Below are positions 7,659-17,250 of a stretch of 64,000 nucleotides of DNA, in pieces. Source of the stretch: Bacteroidota bacterium. GTDB taxonomy: Bacteria; Bacteroidota; Rhodothermia; Rhodothermales; UBA10348. Position numbers and translations under genes: made by a program. The stretch lies in NCBI GenBank assembly GCA_029262835.1, contig JAJCYQ010000031.1, positions 24,850 through 88,849 on the forward strand, read 5' to 3'. A model generated the notes under the pieces. The model saw only the letters and a list, made by a program, of their open reading frames with translations, was not told the DNA's origin and did not search any database. Each line of letters opens with the position of its first letter. The stretch's first letter is position 1.

Positions 7659-8541
7659 CCTCGGAGGCACAAAAACGGATATCCTGGTGCGACGGGGAAC
7701 CGTAACACGGGCGCTCAGCACCGAAGGCGGTAATCTTCGGCTGGACGACGCGGCGACTACCGCCCGGCGTCTGGCGAGCGCCATTGGAGAGGTCACGACA
7801 CAGAACGCACCCGTGGGTTTATGCATGGGAGCCGCTGGCGGCGATGACGCCACCGCACGAAATGCCCTCCGCGCAGAACTGTTCAACCACCTCCCCGGGC
7901 TCGAGCACGCAACCATTCTGTCGGACCAACGCATTGCCTGGGAATCCGCATTTGGCGGGGCAGCCGGCGTTCTCGTCATCGTTGGAACAGGATCGGGCTG
8001 CTTTACGGTCGATGCGTCGGGGTGCGAACACCGGACCGGGGGGTGGGGCCCGCGTGTCGGAGATCCCGGCAGCGGCCGCTCCCTCGGCGCGGCCGCCCTT
8101 CGCTTGGCACTCGCCGCGGCCGAGTCAGGGGCGTACTCTGCTCTCGCCGAACACGTGGCGCGGCATCTGGCTGGCCGCGCGACGCTCTTCGGACCGGACC
8201 GGATGGACCCCCACGACCTGCTCCGATTTGTTTACGCACGGGATTTTGACGTTTCCACGCTGGCGCCCGTGGTCCTTTCGTTGGCCGACCAGGACGGCTC
8301 CGATGCGCTCAACCTGGCCATGGATGAAGCGAATGCGCTTGCCGCGCAGTGCCGACGGCTCGTTGACGCCGCCCCTCCATCCCAGGAACGCATTGCCCTC
8401 ATGGGCGGGCTCACCCGCTCTGCCGCGTATGTCGGCATTCTTGAGGCGGCACTGGGTCGGGTTCTTCCCGGCTATGACATTGTAACGCCGGACACAAAAC
8501 CCGTTATGGGAGCACTACGCATGGCCCTGGAAGGCTGTTGA
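7636..8541 (+). CDS. BadF/BadG/BcrA/BcrD-family ATPase, probable N-acetylglucosamine kinase
   Basis: 301 aa actin-like ASKHA kinase. Phosphate-1 loop AVGIDLGGTKTDILV at residues 4-18, a second phosphate loop VGTGSGCFTVD near 115-125, and the family block GPRVGDPGSGRSLGAAAL near 137-154 that in NagK-type kinases reads GDEGSG; the adenosine motif MGGLTRSAAY lies near the C-terminus. The family phosphorylates amino sugars such as GlcNAc or acts as activator ATPases of 2-hydroxyacyl-CoA dehydratases; without a dehydratase nearby and with a single ASKHA domain, a sugar kinase is favoured. Start chosen at MTYAVG because the P-loop strand begins there; ATG 7627 would add three residues. Overlaps the upstream acylase-like gene. 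Confidence 0.75.
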   Translation: MTYAVGIDLGGTKTDILVRRGTVTRALSTEGGNLRLDDAATTARRLASAIGEVTTQNAPVGLCMGAAGGDDATARNALRAELFNHLPGLEHATILSDQRIAWESAFGGAAGVLVIVGTGSGCFTVDASGCEHRTGGWGPRVGDPGSGRSLGAAALRLALAAAESGAYSALAEHVARHLAGRATLFGPDRMDPHDLLRFVYARDFDVSTLAPVVLSLADQDGSDALNLAMDEANALAAQCRRLVDAAPPSQERIALMGGLTRSAAYVGILEAALGRVLPGYDIVTPDTKPVMGALRMALEGC

Positions 8542-8555
8542 AGGAGTGGTCGGCC

Positions 8556-8580
8556 CTACGTGTAGCAGTCCTACATGTAG
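8556..8580. repeat. Two near-identical 10-bp palindromes in tandem
   Basis: CTACGTGTAG (8556-8565) and CTACATGTAG (8571-8580) are palindromes repeated with a 15-bp period in the 50-bp gap between the convergent sugar kinase and pckA genes. They could form small hairpins in either transcript, but there is no U-run, so I do not call a terminator. Confidence 0.4.
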
Positions 8581-8591
8581 CGGACCCTACT

Positions 8592-10169
8592 CTACATCAC
8601 GGGGCCGGCACCACGAATGGCGTCTGAGCACCCGTCTTCAAACTGCTTGAAATTGTCGCGGAACAGACCTGCCAGTTTTTTTGCCGTGGCATCGTACTGC
8701 TCCGGCACATCCCACGTATCGCGCGGAATCAGCACGCTGTCTGGCACACCCGCGACCTTCGTTGGAATATCCATCCCAAACACCGGATCTTTGACAACCG
8801 GCGCGCCGACCAGCGAGCCGTCATGGATGGCATCGATAATGGAGCGCGTGTACCTCAGACTCATCCGCTCGCCCGTGCCGTACGCCCCTCCGGTCAGGCC
8901 GGTGTTCACCAGCCACGCGTTCGCGCCGTGCTTCTTCATTTTCTCCGCCAGCATGAGCGCATATTCGTTCGGATGCAGGATAATGAACGCGGCCCCAAAG
9001 CAGGCTGAAAAAGTCGCTTCAGGCTCCGTAACACCCACTTCTGTGCCCGCCACCTTGGCCGTGTATCCGCTTATGAAGTGGTACATGGCCTGTTCGGGCG
9101 TCAACCGGGATACGGGCGGCAACACGCCGAACGCATCGTAGGTCAGGAAAATGATGTTGTTCGGATGGCCCGCAACACAGGGGATCCTGGCATTGTCAAT
9201 GTGCTCGATCGGATAGGATGCCCGCGTGTTCTGTGTAATGCTGACGTCGTGGTAGTCCACCTCATGGGTTTCCTCGTCGTAGACCACGTTCTCCAGCACG
9301 GTTCCGAACCGGATGGCGGAGAAAATTTCGGGCTCCTTCTCCGCTGACAGGTCAATGGCCTTGGCGTAGCACCCTCCTTCGATGTTGAATACGCCGTCCT
9401 CGGACCAGCAGTGCTCGTCGTCGCCTATGAGCGCGCGGTCCGGATCGGCCGAGAGCGTGGTTTTGCCGGTTCCGGAGAGCCCGAAAAACAGGGACACGTC
9501 CTTTTCCGGTCCTTCATTGGCACTGCAATGCATGGACAGCACGCCTTTCTTGGGCATGATGTAGTGCATGACACTGAAAATCCCCTTCTTCATCTCCCCG
9601 GCGTACTCCGTGCCCAGAATCACGAATTCGCCGGTGTTGAAGTTCAGGTCCACACTTGTCTTGGACGTCATGTGGGACGTGTTCTTGTTGGCGGGAAATT
9701 TACCCGCGTTGTAGACGATATAGTCCGGATCTCCGAACGAGGCCAGCTCTTCCTGATTTGGCCGCATAAGCATGTTGTGCATGAACAGTGCGTGGTAGGG
9801 ACGCGTGCACACAATCCGGACCTTGATCCGGTAGCGGGGATCCCATCCAGCGAACCCATCCACCACGTAGAGGCGCGGCAGCGTATTCAGGTAGTCGACC
9901 GCGCGTTCGCGGTTGATATCGAACGTGTGCTCATCGAGTTCGATGTTGATCTTGCCCCACCACACGTCGTCCCGCACGTCGGGCGTGTTCACAATCCGCT
10001 TGTCGAGCGGACTACGGCCTGTTTTCTTTCCCGATCGGACCATGAGCGCGCCCACGCTCGAAATGGCGGCACCTTCGTCATATTTGATGGCTTCGTCGTA
10101 AAGCCGTGCAGGCGCCGCGTTACGCACCAGGTTCTTGACCGTTATTCCGTACTTTTCGAGCGTAAACAT
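8592..10169 (-). CDS. pckA: Phosphoenolpyruvate carboxykinase (ATP)
   Basis: 525 aa, normal length. Converts oxaloacetate and ATP to phosphoenolpyruvate, CO2 and ADP, the first committed step of gluconeogenesis. The ATP-dependent family is shown by the kinase P-loop [11 protein letters not shown] (residues 230-240), the PEPCK motif [17 protein letters not shown] block near 118-130, the metal/oxaloacetate region with DDEHCWS and the [10 protein letters not shown] stretch, and the C-terminal [12 protein letters not shown] loop. With acs on the same strand nearby and the malic enzyme and isocitrate dehydrogenase in the window, it points to growth on acetate or amino acids with gluconeogenic carbon flow. 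Divergent from gluQ with 60 bp between the starts; convergent with the upstream kinase. Confidence 0.97.
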   Translation of the reverse strand: MFTLEKYGITVKNLVRNAAPARLYDEAIKYDEGAAISSVGALMVRSGKKTGRSPLDKRIVNTPDVRDDVWWGKINIELDEHTFDINRERAVDYLNTLPRLYVVDGFAGWDPRYRIKVRIVCTRPYHALFMHNMLMRPNQEELASFGDPDYIVYNAGKFPANKNTSHMTSKTSVDLNFNTGEFVILGTEYAGEMKKGIFSVMHYIMPKKGVLSMHCSANEGPEKDVSLFFGLSGTGKTTLSADPDRALIGDDEHCWSEDGVFNIEGGCYAKAIDLSAEKEPEIFSAIRFGTVLENVVYDEETHEVDYHDVSITQNTRASYPIEHIDNARIPCVAGHPNNIIFLTYDAFGVLPPVSRLTPEQAMYHFISGYTAKVAGTEVGVTEPEATFSACFGAAFIILHPNEYALMLAEKMKKHGANAWLVNTGLTGGAYGTGERMSLRYTRSIIDAIHDGSLVGAPVVKDPVFGMDIPTKVAGVPDSVLIPRDTWDVPEQYDATAKKLAGLFRDNFKQFEDGCSDAIRGAGPVM

Positions 10170-10229
10170 GAGTCACAGGGAGTTGGTTGTCGCTATGCTC
10201 CAATGTAGCACCTGCCACAGTCCGGGTCG

Positions 10230-11069
10230 ATGAAGATGAGTAAAAAGATCATTACACGATTTGCACCGACGCCGAGCGGATTCCTGCACATGGGAAACGT
10301 CTGGAACCTGCTCATCGCCGAACAGCTCGCCCGCGGTGAGGATGGAGCGCTTTGGCTGCGGATTGACGACCTTGACCGGGCCCGCTACCGCCGCGCCTAT
10401 GCCGAGGACATATTCCGTGTGGCCGAGTGGCTGGGGGTCACGTTCGATGGTGGTCCCCGGAGCGTGCGCGATTTCGAAACCAACTGGTCGCAGGCCCGCC
10501 GAATGGACCGCTACCGGGAGGCGCTCCGCACTCTGGCCACAAGCGGCCATCTGTTCGCGTGTACGTGCTCGCGGCGCGACATCGCCACGCAGTCGGTGGA
10601 CGGCGACTACCCGGGGACGTGTCGGGACGCAGGCATCCCGCTTGACGCGCCACGGGCCGCGTGGCGCTTCCGCCTGGATGCAGGGCCGCACGCACTCCAT
10701 CCGGCCGCGCATGCCGACCCCGTTGTGCGCCGGCGCGACGGAAGCCCCGCGTACCACGTCGCGACCATCGTCGACGACGTCGACATGGGAATGACGCACA
10801 TTGTCCGGGGGCGCGACCTTGAAGCATCGACCCATGTACAGCGCGTCCTGGCCAGCGCCATGGGTGACGCATTCAGCCGCTTCTGCCAGATCACCTTCCT
10901 GCACCACGACCTGCTCCTGGCGCCCGGTGGCGAAAAGCTGTCCAAGTCGGCAGGCGCAGGCGCCGAAAGCCTGCTCACGAGCCGCCGCCTGTCAGCGGCC
11001 GGTGTGCGCCAGCAGTTCGACGCGTGGCGGCGCACCCACGGCCCGGTCACCGATTCGCCTCACTCCTGA
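10230..11069 (+). CDS. gluQ: Glutamyl-Q tRNA(Asp) synthetase
   Basis: 279 aa paralogue of glutamyl-tRNA synthetase that lacks the anticodon-binding domain and attaches glutamate to queuosine in tRNA(Asp). Visible are the class I signature [13 protein letters not shown] (HIGH-like, residues about 10-22), IDDLDRAR, a cysteine cluster CTCSRRD plus YPGTC (about 110-130) that binds zinc in Glu[15 protein letters not shown] and the KMSKS-like EKLSKSAG near 231-238. Size fits the shortened family rather than GltX (about 480 aa). Divergent from pckA; its stop overlaps the acs stop by 10 bp in a tail-to-tail arrangement. Confidence 0.88.
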   Translation: MKMSKKIITRFAPTPSGFLHMGNVWNLLIAEQLARGEDGALWLRIDDLDRARYRRAYAEDIFRVAEWLGVTFDGGPRSVRDFETNWSQARRMDRYREALRTLATSGHLFACTCSRRDIATQSVDGDYPGTCRDAGIPLDAPRAAWRFRLDAGPHALHPAAHADPVVRRRDGSPAYHVATIVDDVDMGMTHIVRGRDLEASTHVQRVLASAMGDAFSRFCQITFLHHDLLLAPGGEKLSKSAGAGAESLLTSRRLSAAGVRQQFDAWRRTHGPVTDSPHS

Positions 11070-13000
11070 CGCCGGTTCGTGACCAGGTCGGTGACGACAT
11101 CCGGATCGGCGAGCGTCGACGTGTCGCCCAGCGCTTCGTGCTCGCCGGCGGCAATCTTGCGCAGAATGCGGCGCATGATCTTGCCGCTTCGGGTTTTTGG
11201 AAGCGACGGCGCAAACTGGATGAAGTCGGGCGAGGCAATGGGTCCTATCACGCGGCGCACCTGGTCGCGCAGTTCCTTTCTGAGCGCATCGTCCGGCGTG
11301 ACGCCCCTGTTCAGCGTCACGTAGCAGTAAATACCCTGCCCTTTAATATCGTGCGGCATGCCCACGACGGCGGCCTCGGCCACCGTATGATGGGCGACGA
11401 GCGCACTTTCAACCTCGGCCGTTCCCATCCGGTGGCCGGACACATTGATCACGTCATCGACCCGGCCCGTGATCCAGAAGTACCCGTCCGTGTCGCGACG
11501 GCATCCATCGCCCGTGAAATAATAGTTGTCAAACGCCGAGAAGTAGGTCTGCATGAAGCGTCCGTGGTCGCGATAGATGGTGCGGGCCTGCCCCGGCCAG
11601 GATGCCTTGATGGCCAGGATGCCTTCGGCCTCCCCTTCCATCTCCTGCCCAGAGGCATCCAGAACAACGGGCTGGACACCGAAGAACGGCAGCGTAGCCG
11701 ACCCCGGTTTCTGCGGAATGGCCGCGCCGAGCGGCGTGATCATGATGCCGCCGGTCTCTGTCTGCCACCACGTATCGACCACCGGGCAGCGCCCCTCCCC
11801 CACCACCTCGTGGTACCACCGCCAGGCTTCCGGGTTTATGGGCTCGCCGACCGTGCCAAGCAGCCGCAACGACGAGCGGTCGGCCCGCTCCACGAACTCA
11901 TTTCCCTGCCGCATGAGCGCCCGAATGGCCGTTGGTGCCGTGTAGAACTGGTTCACACCATGCTTCTCCACCACCTGCCAGAAGCGCGACGCATCGGGCC
12001 ACGTTGGAACGCCTTCGAAGAACACCTGGGTCGCCCCGTTGATGAGCGGTCCATAGACCATATACGTATGCCCGGTAATCCAGCCGACGTCGGCCGTGCA
12101 CCAGTAGATGTCGCCTGCGCGGTAGTCGAATACGTATTCATGTGTAATCGATGCGTAGACCTGGTACCCGCCCGTCGTGTGGAGCAGTCCCTTGGGTTTC
12201 CCCGTCGATCCGGACGTGTACAGAATGAAGAGCGGGTCCTCGGCGTCCATGGGCTCGGCCACACAGATGGCGCTTGCCGCTTCACGGGCCTCATGGTACC
12301 AGACGTCGCGTCCTTCCTGCATGGAAACGTCGCGCCCACTGCGTTGCACTACGAGCACCGTGTGTACATCCGGACAGTCGTCCAGCGCTTTGTCCGTATT
12401 CGACTTGAGCGGCACGAATCCGCCCGCCCGAAGCCCTTCATCGGCCGTAATGACGACATGGGACGCGCCGTCCTTGATTCGGCTCGCCAGGGCGTCCGGC
12501 GAGAATCCACCAAAAACAACCGAGTGCACGGCCCCGATGCGCGCGCACGCGAGCATGGCGACGGCAGCTTCCGGGATCATGGGAAGGTAGATGGTAACCC
12601 GGTCTCCCTTCGTGATCCCCCTCTCCTTCAGAATGTTGGCCATGCGGCAGACGTCATCGTGCAACTGGCGGTACGTGATGTGCCGGGCGGCCTCATCCGG
12701 GTTGTCGGGCTCGAAAATGAGCGCCGTCCGGTCGGCGTGCTGATCCAGGTGCCGATCGAGCGCATTGTAGCAGGCGTTCGTCTTCCCGCCCCGGTACCAG
12801 GAAATGTGTACGTTGCCCGGCGCATAACTCACATCGCGCACGACGTTGAACGGCTCAAACCACACAATCCGATCGGCCTCACGCTTCCAGAACGCATCGG
12901 GCTCTTCCACGGACTGCCGGTACAGGTCGTCATAGTCCGCTCGGCGCTTGATGTGAGCGTGCTCGCGGTAGGCATCACTTGCTGAAAACAGGTCTGTCAT
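11060..13000 (-). CDS. acs: Acetyl-CoA synthetase (AMP-forming)
   Basis: 646 aa, the standard Acs length. Activates acetate to acetyl-CoA through acetyl-AMP. The ANL-superfamily phosphate loop [11 protein letters not shown] is at 261-271, followed by the Acs-type [18 protein letters not shown] (acetate pocket tryptophan context), [10 protein letters not shown], the hinge region and the C-terminal [11 protein letters not shown] with the lysine that is regulated by acetylation in characterised enzymes. The open frame continues upstream but the family start is [11 protein letters not shown]; this ATG at 13000 faces the SDR gene, whose start is 38 bp away. No actP/yjcH neighbour is seen, so acetate entry must be encoded elsewhere. 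Confidence 0.96.
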   Translation of the reverse strand: MTDLFSASDAYREHAHIKRRADYDDLYRQSVEEPDAFWKREADRIVWFEPFNVVRDVSYAPGNVHISWYRGGKTNACYNALDRHLDQHADRTALIFEPDNPDEAARHITYRQLHDDVCRMANILKERGITKGDRVTIYLPMIPEAAVAMLACARIGAVHSVVFGGFSPDALASRIKDGASHVVITADEGLRAGGFVPLKSNTDKALDDCPDVHTVLVVQRSGRDVSMQEGRDVWYHEAREAASAICVAEPMDAEDPLFILYTSGSTGKPKGLLHTTGGYQVYASITHEYVFDYRAGDIYWCTADVGWITGHTYMVYGPLINGATQVFFEGVPTWPDASRFWQVVEKHGVNQFYTAPTAIRALMRQGNEFVERADRSSLRLLGTVGEPINPEAWRWYHEVVGEGRCPVVDTWWQTETGGIMITPLGAAIPQKPGSATLPFFGVQPVVLDASGQEMEGEAEGILAIKASWPGQARTIYRDHGRFMQTYFSAFDNYYFTGDGCRRDTDGYFWITGRVDDVINVSGHRMGTAEVESALVAHHTVAEAAVVGMPHDIKGQGIYCYVTLNRGVTPDDALRKELRDQVRRVIGPIASPDFIQFAPSLPKTRSGKIMRRILRKIAAGEHEALGDTSTLADPDVVTDLVTNRRQE

Positions 13001-13037
13001 GGCGTATGTTGGATTCGATTTACATGGACAAGATAGT

Positions 13038-13820
13038 ATGCGGACTGTTGTTGTGACCGGAGCCGCCTCGGGTGTTGGACGGGGCCTTGCCGAGCGCTTT
13101 CTGGCGGCCGGTGACCGCGTAGTGGGCATCGATATCCAGGAGGCTGAGCTGCGGGCCATGGCAGGTGCGTGGCCGGGCGCATTCCATGCGGTCACCTGCG
13201 ACCTGACCCGGCCACACGACCTCGAGCGTGCGGCGAAGGAGGCCGAATCGGCCACTGGCAGTGTCGACATTCTCATTCACAGCGCCGGCATCGTAGCCGG
13301 AAGGGCAGTCGCCGAGGTCGACAACGATACGCTGGAGCGTATTTTCCGCGTCAACGTGTTTGCCCCGTTCACGCTCACGCGGCTCCTGCTCCCCGGCATG
13401 CTCCGCGCGGGACGAGGCCACGTGGTCACGGTGGCATCGGCCGGCGGTCTGGTCGCTACAACGCGCATGGCCGCCTACGCATCGAGCAAATTCGCGGCCG
13501 TCGGCTTTGATGAAGCCCTCCGCCTCGAACTCGGCCGCCTCGGCGCGCCCATCGCGACGACCGTCATCTGCCCCTATTATATTGACACGGGCATGTTTTC
13601 GGGCGTCCGGACCCGATTCTCATGGCTCCTGCCCATACTCTCGACAGACGAAGCGGTAGCGCGCATGTACCGCGCCATAGAAAAGCGCCGCAAACGGCTC
13701 ATTATGCCGCGCTTCGTCTACGCCGTGTTCCTGGCCCGCCTGCTGCCGGTCACCTGGTTCGATACACTCATGTCCTTTCTCGGCGTTACGTCATCCATGG
13801 ATGAATTCCGCGGGCGCTGA
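13038..13820 (+). CDS. Short-chain dehydrogenase/reductase, SDR16C-like
   Basis: 260 aa classical SDR with NAD(P) motif TGAASGVG (about residues 7-14), IHSAG in place of NNAG (about 81-85) and the catalytic pair in AAYASSKFA (YxxxK). After the active site the stretch [16 protein letters not shown] and the C-terminal block [16 protein letters not shown] resemble the retinol/17-beta-hydroxysteroid dehydrogenase-like SDR16C group, in which the tail is membrane-associated; the substrate here is probably a lipid alcohol or ketone but is not known. Start chosen at MRTVVVTG since the Rossmann strand begins there; the ATG at 12999 would overlap the acs start. The 3' end overlaps the convergent pabBC gene by 30 bp. 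Confidence 0.8.
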   Translation: MRTVVVTGAASGVGRGLAERFLAAGDRVVGIDIQEAELRAMAGAWPGAFHAVTCDLTRPHDLERAAKEAESATGSVDILIHSAGIVAGRAVAEVDNDTLERIFRVNVFAPFTLTRLLLPGMLRAGRGHVVTVASAGGLVATTRMAAYASSKFAAVGFDEALRLELGRLGAPIATTVICPYYIDTGMFSGVRTRFSWLLPILSTDEAVARMYRAIEKRRKRLIMPRFVYAVFLARLLPVTWFDTLMSFLGVTSSMDEFRGR

Positions 13821-15743
13821 GCCGACGATGGCATTGGTCAGGACAATCTCATCGGCGCTGGCCACGTCTTCCGGCGTGAGAGGCACTTCCTGGACGCACT
13901 GCCCGTCGCGGGCGTGCCGCTCGGCCATGAAGGCGGCGCGCGCCGTACCCGGGAGCAGGCCGCTTTCGACGGGCGGCGTCATCCACCGCTCGCCACGCCG
14001 GATGAACAGGTTTGTAATGCTCCCCTCGGTCACGTGCCCCGCCTCGTTGACGAGCAGCGCGTCGAACCAGCCGCGATCTACCGCGACGCTCCGAGCCCTG
14101 TCATATTCGGGTCGATGCGTCGTTTTGTGTCGGAGGAACACGCTCTGCCCTTCGACCCGGACGCCCGCAAGTCCTACCGCGAGGCGCTTACCGGCCACAT
14201 TCCGACCATCCGGCAGCGACTGCACCTGGAAATCGAGGTCTCCCCTCGGCCCGACCGTGAGGCGAAGACGCACGGCGCTCGGGCTCTCCTCGTTCCTGGC
14301 CGCCTCGTTCCTGGCCGACTCACGTGCCACGCGCTCCACAGCCAACCGGATACCCTCCACCCCGATATCCCAACCAAAATACCGGGCCGATGCGTCGAGC
14401 CTGTCCATGTGCGCGCCCAGCCGGCACACCCGCCCGTTCTCCAAGCGCATGGTCTCCAGCAGCCTGAACGGCGGACGGGGCGCGGTCAGGAATCGGGTTT
14501 TGAGAAGCGTCTCGTCATACTCCTCCGCGGCATTGGAGTCCCATACAATACCTGCCCCGGCGCCCAGCCGCAGGCGACCATCGCGCACGAGCGCCGTGCG
14601 GATGGCCACATTGAAACAGGCCGAGCCATCCGGCGCCACGTACCCGATGGCTCCGCAGTAGACGCCGCGCGGCGCGCCTTCGAGCTGATCAATCCGCTGC
14701 ATGGCCCGCTGCTTCGGCGCGCCCGTCACCGATCCGCAGGGAAAGAGGGCGCTGAATACATCGGCCAGCGGGACACTGGCGCTACTACCAGTCGCTCCGC
14801 CACGACCGCCCCCCTTGCCCGTCGCTGCGCGCCCCGCCCGCTCCAGGTCACCCTCCACGGTCGACGTCATCTGGAGCACCGAGCCGTACGTCTCCACCTC
14901 AAAAAGCACCGGTACGCGGACCGACCCCGGCGTGCAGATGCGGGAGAGATCATTGCGCAACAGGTCCACGATCATCAGATTTTCGGCGCGACTTTTCGCA
15001 TCGGCGCGCAGCCAATCGGCGCGCTCGGCATCCTCCGCCACGGTAAGCCCGCGCGCGGATGTGCCTTTCATGGGACGCGTCCGAATACGCTGCCGACCGG
15101 CGTCCATCTCGAAAAACAGCTCGGGCGACCAACTGAGAATTTCCGTGCGACCACCCCCACCGTCACTACCGTCCTCGCTTGGGCCTTCGTCCCCATAAGC
15201 AATCCGCGCTGCATACGGCACCGGATGACGCTCCAGGATATGGGCGTGAAGCGTTTCGGGGGCGGCGTGGAGCGGGCCTTCAAACGCCGTCGTGTAGTTG
15301 ATCTGGTACACATCCCCCTCGCGGATGAGCGCGCGGACCCGCTCCACGCCGCCCATGAACGCTTCACGCCCCGCCAGTTCTTCAAGGGGACCTACAAAGT
15401 CCTTCTGTAAGGGCGACGCGCCTCGGAACGTGTCCGGCGCAGCCTCACCAGTCGGCGCAGCCTCGCCAGCCGGCACGCCGCGATCCACATCGGCATAAAT
15501 CCCGAACCACGCGTACGGCACGCGCCACTCGGGCGGTCCCGCGTCGTAGGACACATGACCCGCGGCGTAGTACCCGTCGGCTACGTACGCATCGACCCGG
15601 TCCAGCAACGGCGCCACCTCGGCACGCGTGTCGGCGCGGAGCACATGTATTGGCGCACGGAATGCCAGTGGGCCCCATGCCCCATGGAGTACAACCGTCC
15701 CGCGGCCATCGGAAGCAGGTTCAATAGCTGTCATCGAGGGCAA
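13791..15743 (-). CDS. pabBC: Aminodeoxychorismate synthase component I fused to 4-amino-4-deoxychorismate lyase
   Basis: 650 aa fusion making 4-aminobenzoate for folate. The N-terminal two thirds is a chorismate-binding PabB domain: REGDVYQINYT, RPMKGTSARG, LRNDLSRIC and GSVTGAPKQRAMQRID. The C-terminal third (from about 395) is a fold-type IV aminotransferase-like PabC: LLETMRLENGRV, HMDRLDASARYFGW, KTTHRPEYDRAR (pyridoxal-phosphate lysine in the KTT context), EAGHVTEGSITNLF and SGLLPGTAR. Such PabB-PabC fusions are known. Short in-frame amplifications occur in linkers (an AAPxGEAAP repeat near 125 and an EAARNE repeat near 490). The start overlaps the stop of the GH109 gene by 23 bp; ATG 15734 is an alternative. 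No glutaminase partner (pabA) is seen here. Confidence 0.9.
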   Translation of the reverse strand: MPSMTAIEPASDGRGTVVLHGAWGPLAFRAPIHVLRADTRAEVAPLLDRVDAYVADGYYAAGHVSYDAGPPEWRVPYAWFGIYADVDRGVPAGEAAPTGEAAPDTFRGASPLQKDFVGPLEELAGREAFMGGVERVRALIREGDVYQINYTTAFEGPLHAAPETLHAHILERHPVPYAARIAYGDEGPSEDGSDGGGGRTEILSWSPELFFEMDAGRQRIRTRPMKGTSARGLTVAEDAERADWLRADAKSRAENLMIVDLLRNDLSRICTPGSVRVPVLFEVETYGSVLQMTSTVEGDLERAGRAATGKGGGRGGATGSSASVPLADVFSALFPCGSVTGAPKQRAMQRIDQLEGAPRGVYCGAIGYVAPDGSACFNVAIRTALVRDGRLRLGAGAGIVWDSNAAEEYDETLLKTRFLTAPRPPFRLLETMRLENGRVCRLGAHMDRLDASARYFGWDIGVEGIRLAVERVARESARNEAARNEESPSAVRLRLTVGPRGDLDFQVQSLPDGRNVAGKRLAVGLAGVRVEGQSVFLRHKTTHRPEYDRARSVAVDRGWFDALLVNEAGHVTEGSITNLFIRRGERWMTPPVESGLLPGTARAAFMAERHARDGQCVQEVPLTPEDVASADEIVLTNAIVGSAPAEFIHG

Positions 15744-17118
15744 AAACCGGCTCGCGGGTCATCCACCGGCCGCGCGTGAAGTCCGGGAACGGCTGCACGG
15801 CGCCTCCTGCTGCAATAGACAATTCCGACAGCGGTGTAATCGCGCTCCAGGCGGCCGCATCGTAGGCGTCGAGCGGCGTATCGGCACCCGCCTTGATGGC
15901 TTCCACGAATGCATGATCGACGAAGAAGTCCATTCCGCCGTGCCCGGCGCCCGTCGCGCGGTCCTCGTATCGTTTCCACAGCGGGTGGTCGTACTTCTCG
16001 AGCCAGGCGTTCGCATCCTCCCATTGATGCTTCGGGCTGCGGCCTTCTATGTGGAGTTTGTCCATGACATCCATCCAGAGCCCATCGGTACCCTGCACCC
16101 GGAATCCGAGCGAGTACGGCCGCGGACTATTGGTGTCATGCTTCACAATAATGCTCTCGCCATGCTGCGTCTGGATGGTGGAGGTGACGATGTCGCCGAG
16201 CTTGAAACGCACCTTCGCATTCGGGTGGTCCGTTCCGGCCTGATCCACAATGTATTTGTGCAGACCGCGGGATTTGGTCGCCACCGATGACATGGCCGTG
16301 AACCGGTTGCCGCGGTTGATATCCAGGTAGACGCCCACCGGACCAATTCCATGCGTCGGGTAAATGTCCCCGTTGCGGTGCACCGAGTGCCAGGTCCGCC
16401 ATTTGGCCTCGGAAAACCCCTTCTCACCAAACTCTACCCCACCGCCGTAGGGCTGCCGCCCGTTGTTGAACTTGACTTCGCGCAGGTCATGCTGGTAGCC
16501 GCACTCGAGGAAGAGCAGTTCGCCGAAGAGCCCCTCACGCACCATCTGCAGAATGGCCATCACGTCGCGGCGGTAACAGACATTCTCCATGATCATGCAC
16601 GGCATGCCGGTCGATTCATACGTATTGACCAGGTCCCAGCACTCTTCGAGCGTGTTCGCCGCGGACACTTCCACGCCTGCATATTTACCCGCCTGCATGA
16701 CGCCCACGGCCATTCGCGTGTGCCACAGCCAGGGTGTCGATATGATGACGCCGTCCAGGTCGTCGCGCGCAATCATATCCTCCCAGGCATGGTCGCTGCC
16801 CGTATACACCTCGGCGCCAGGCCGACCCGCGTCTACCAGGAGCTGCTGCGACGCTGCAATGGCATCTGGATCTATATCACAGATGGCGGGAATCTCGGTG
16901 TCGCTCCGCAGACTCACGAGGCGCAGGTGCTCCCGGCCGCGAAGCCCTGTGCCAATAAACCCGATACGGGCCTTCGCGCGGGGCGTTCGGGTGAAGCGGG
17001 CATTGCTGGATGCCGGAGCCGACGCCAGATCACGCGTGCCGGCCAGGACGCCGCGGGCGCCGAGCGAAGCGCCAGCGCCAGCCACAGCGCCAGCCGATAA
17101 GAAGGTTCTACGGTCCAT
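15721..17118 (-). CDS. GH109 family NAD-dependent glycosidase (alpha-N-acetylgalactosaminidase-like)
   Basis: 465 aa Gfo/Idh/MocA-fold protein with an N-terminal twin-arginine signal (MDRRTFLSAGAVAGAGASLG), so it is exported folded, probably with bound NAD. The Rossmann motif GFIGTGLRGREH is near 53-64. Similarity to characterised GH109 enzymes from memory is strong along the whole length: MENVCYRRDVMAILQMV, GYQHDLR, GEKGFSEAKWRT, YPTHGIGP, HKYIVDQAG. Y208, H210, Y253 and H256 occupy the positions of the Tyr/His active-site residues of the Elizabethkingia enzyme. GH109 removes terminal alpha-GalNAc by an NAD-dependent oxidation-elimination route. Overlaps pabBC; divergent from a Na+:solute symporter that may carry the product. 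The exact sugar is not provable here; some Gfo/Idh relatives are plain dehydrogenases. Confidence 0.8.
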   Translation of the reverse strand: MDRRTFLSAGAVAGAGASLGARGVLAGTRDLASAPASSNARFTRTPRAKARIGFIGTGLRGREHLRLVSLRSDTEIPAICDIDPDAIAASQQLLVDAGRPGAEVYTGSDHAWEDMIARDDLDGVIISTPWLWHTRMAVGVMQAGKYAGVEVSAANTLEECWDLVNTYESTGMPCMIMENVCYRRDVMAILQMVREGLFGELLFLECGYQHDLREVKFNNGRQPYGGGVEFGEKGFSEAKWRTWHSVHRNGDIYPTHGIGPVGVYLDINRGNRFTAMSSVATKSRGLHKYIVDQAGTDHPNAKVRFKLGDIVTSTIQTQHGESIIVKHDTNSPRPYSLGFRVQGTDGLWMDVMDKLHIEGRSPKHQWEDANAWLEKYDHPLWKRYEDRATGAGHGGMDFFVDHAFVEAIKAGADTPLDAYDAAAWSAITPLSELSIAAGGAVQPFPDFTRGRWMTREPVFALDDSY

Positions 17119-17250
17119 ATTGAATGGCGATGTCTGTAAGATTCGAGTGACAGGAAGCCGTCAATCTACGACGTGGAGGCGTTTCGAGGAACCGAGCCGT
17201 AACCACGCCTCTGCTTTACACGTCCCATCCGGTGGCGTAGATTGCGCCCC

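Noticed and set aside
11024..12985. 653-codon frame antisense to acs
   Set aside because: Shadow of acs; no ribosome site, no domain, composition typical of antisense frames.
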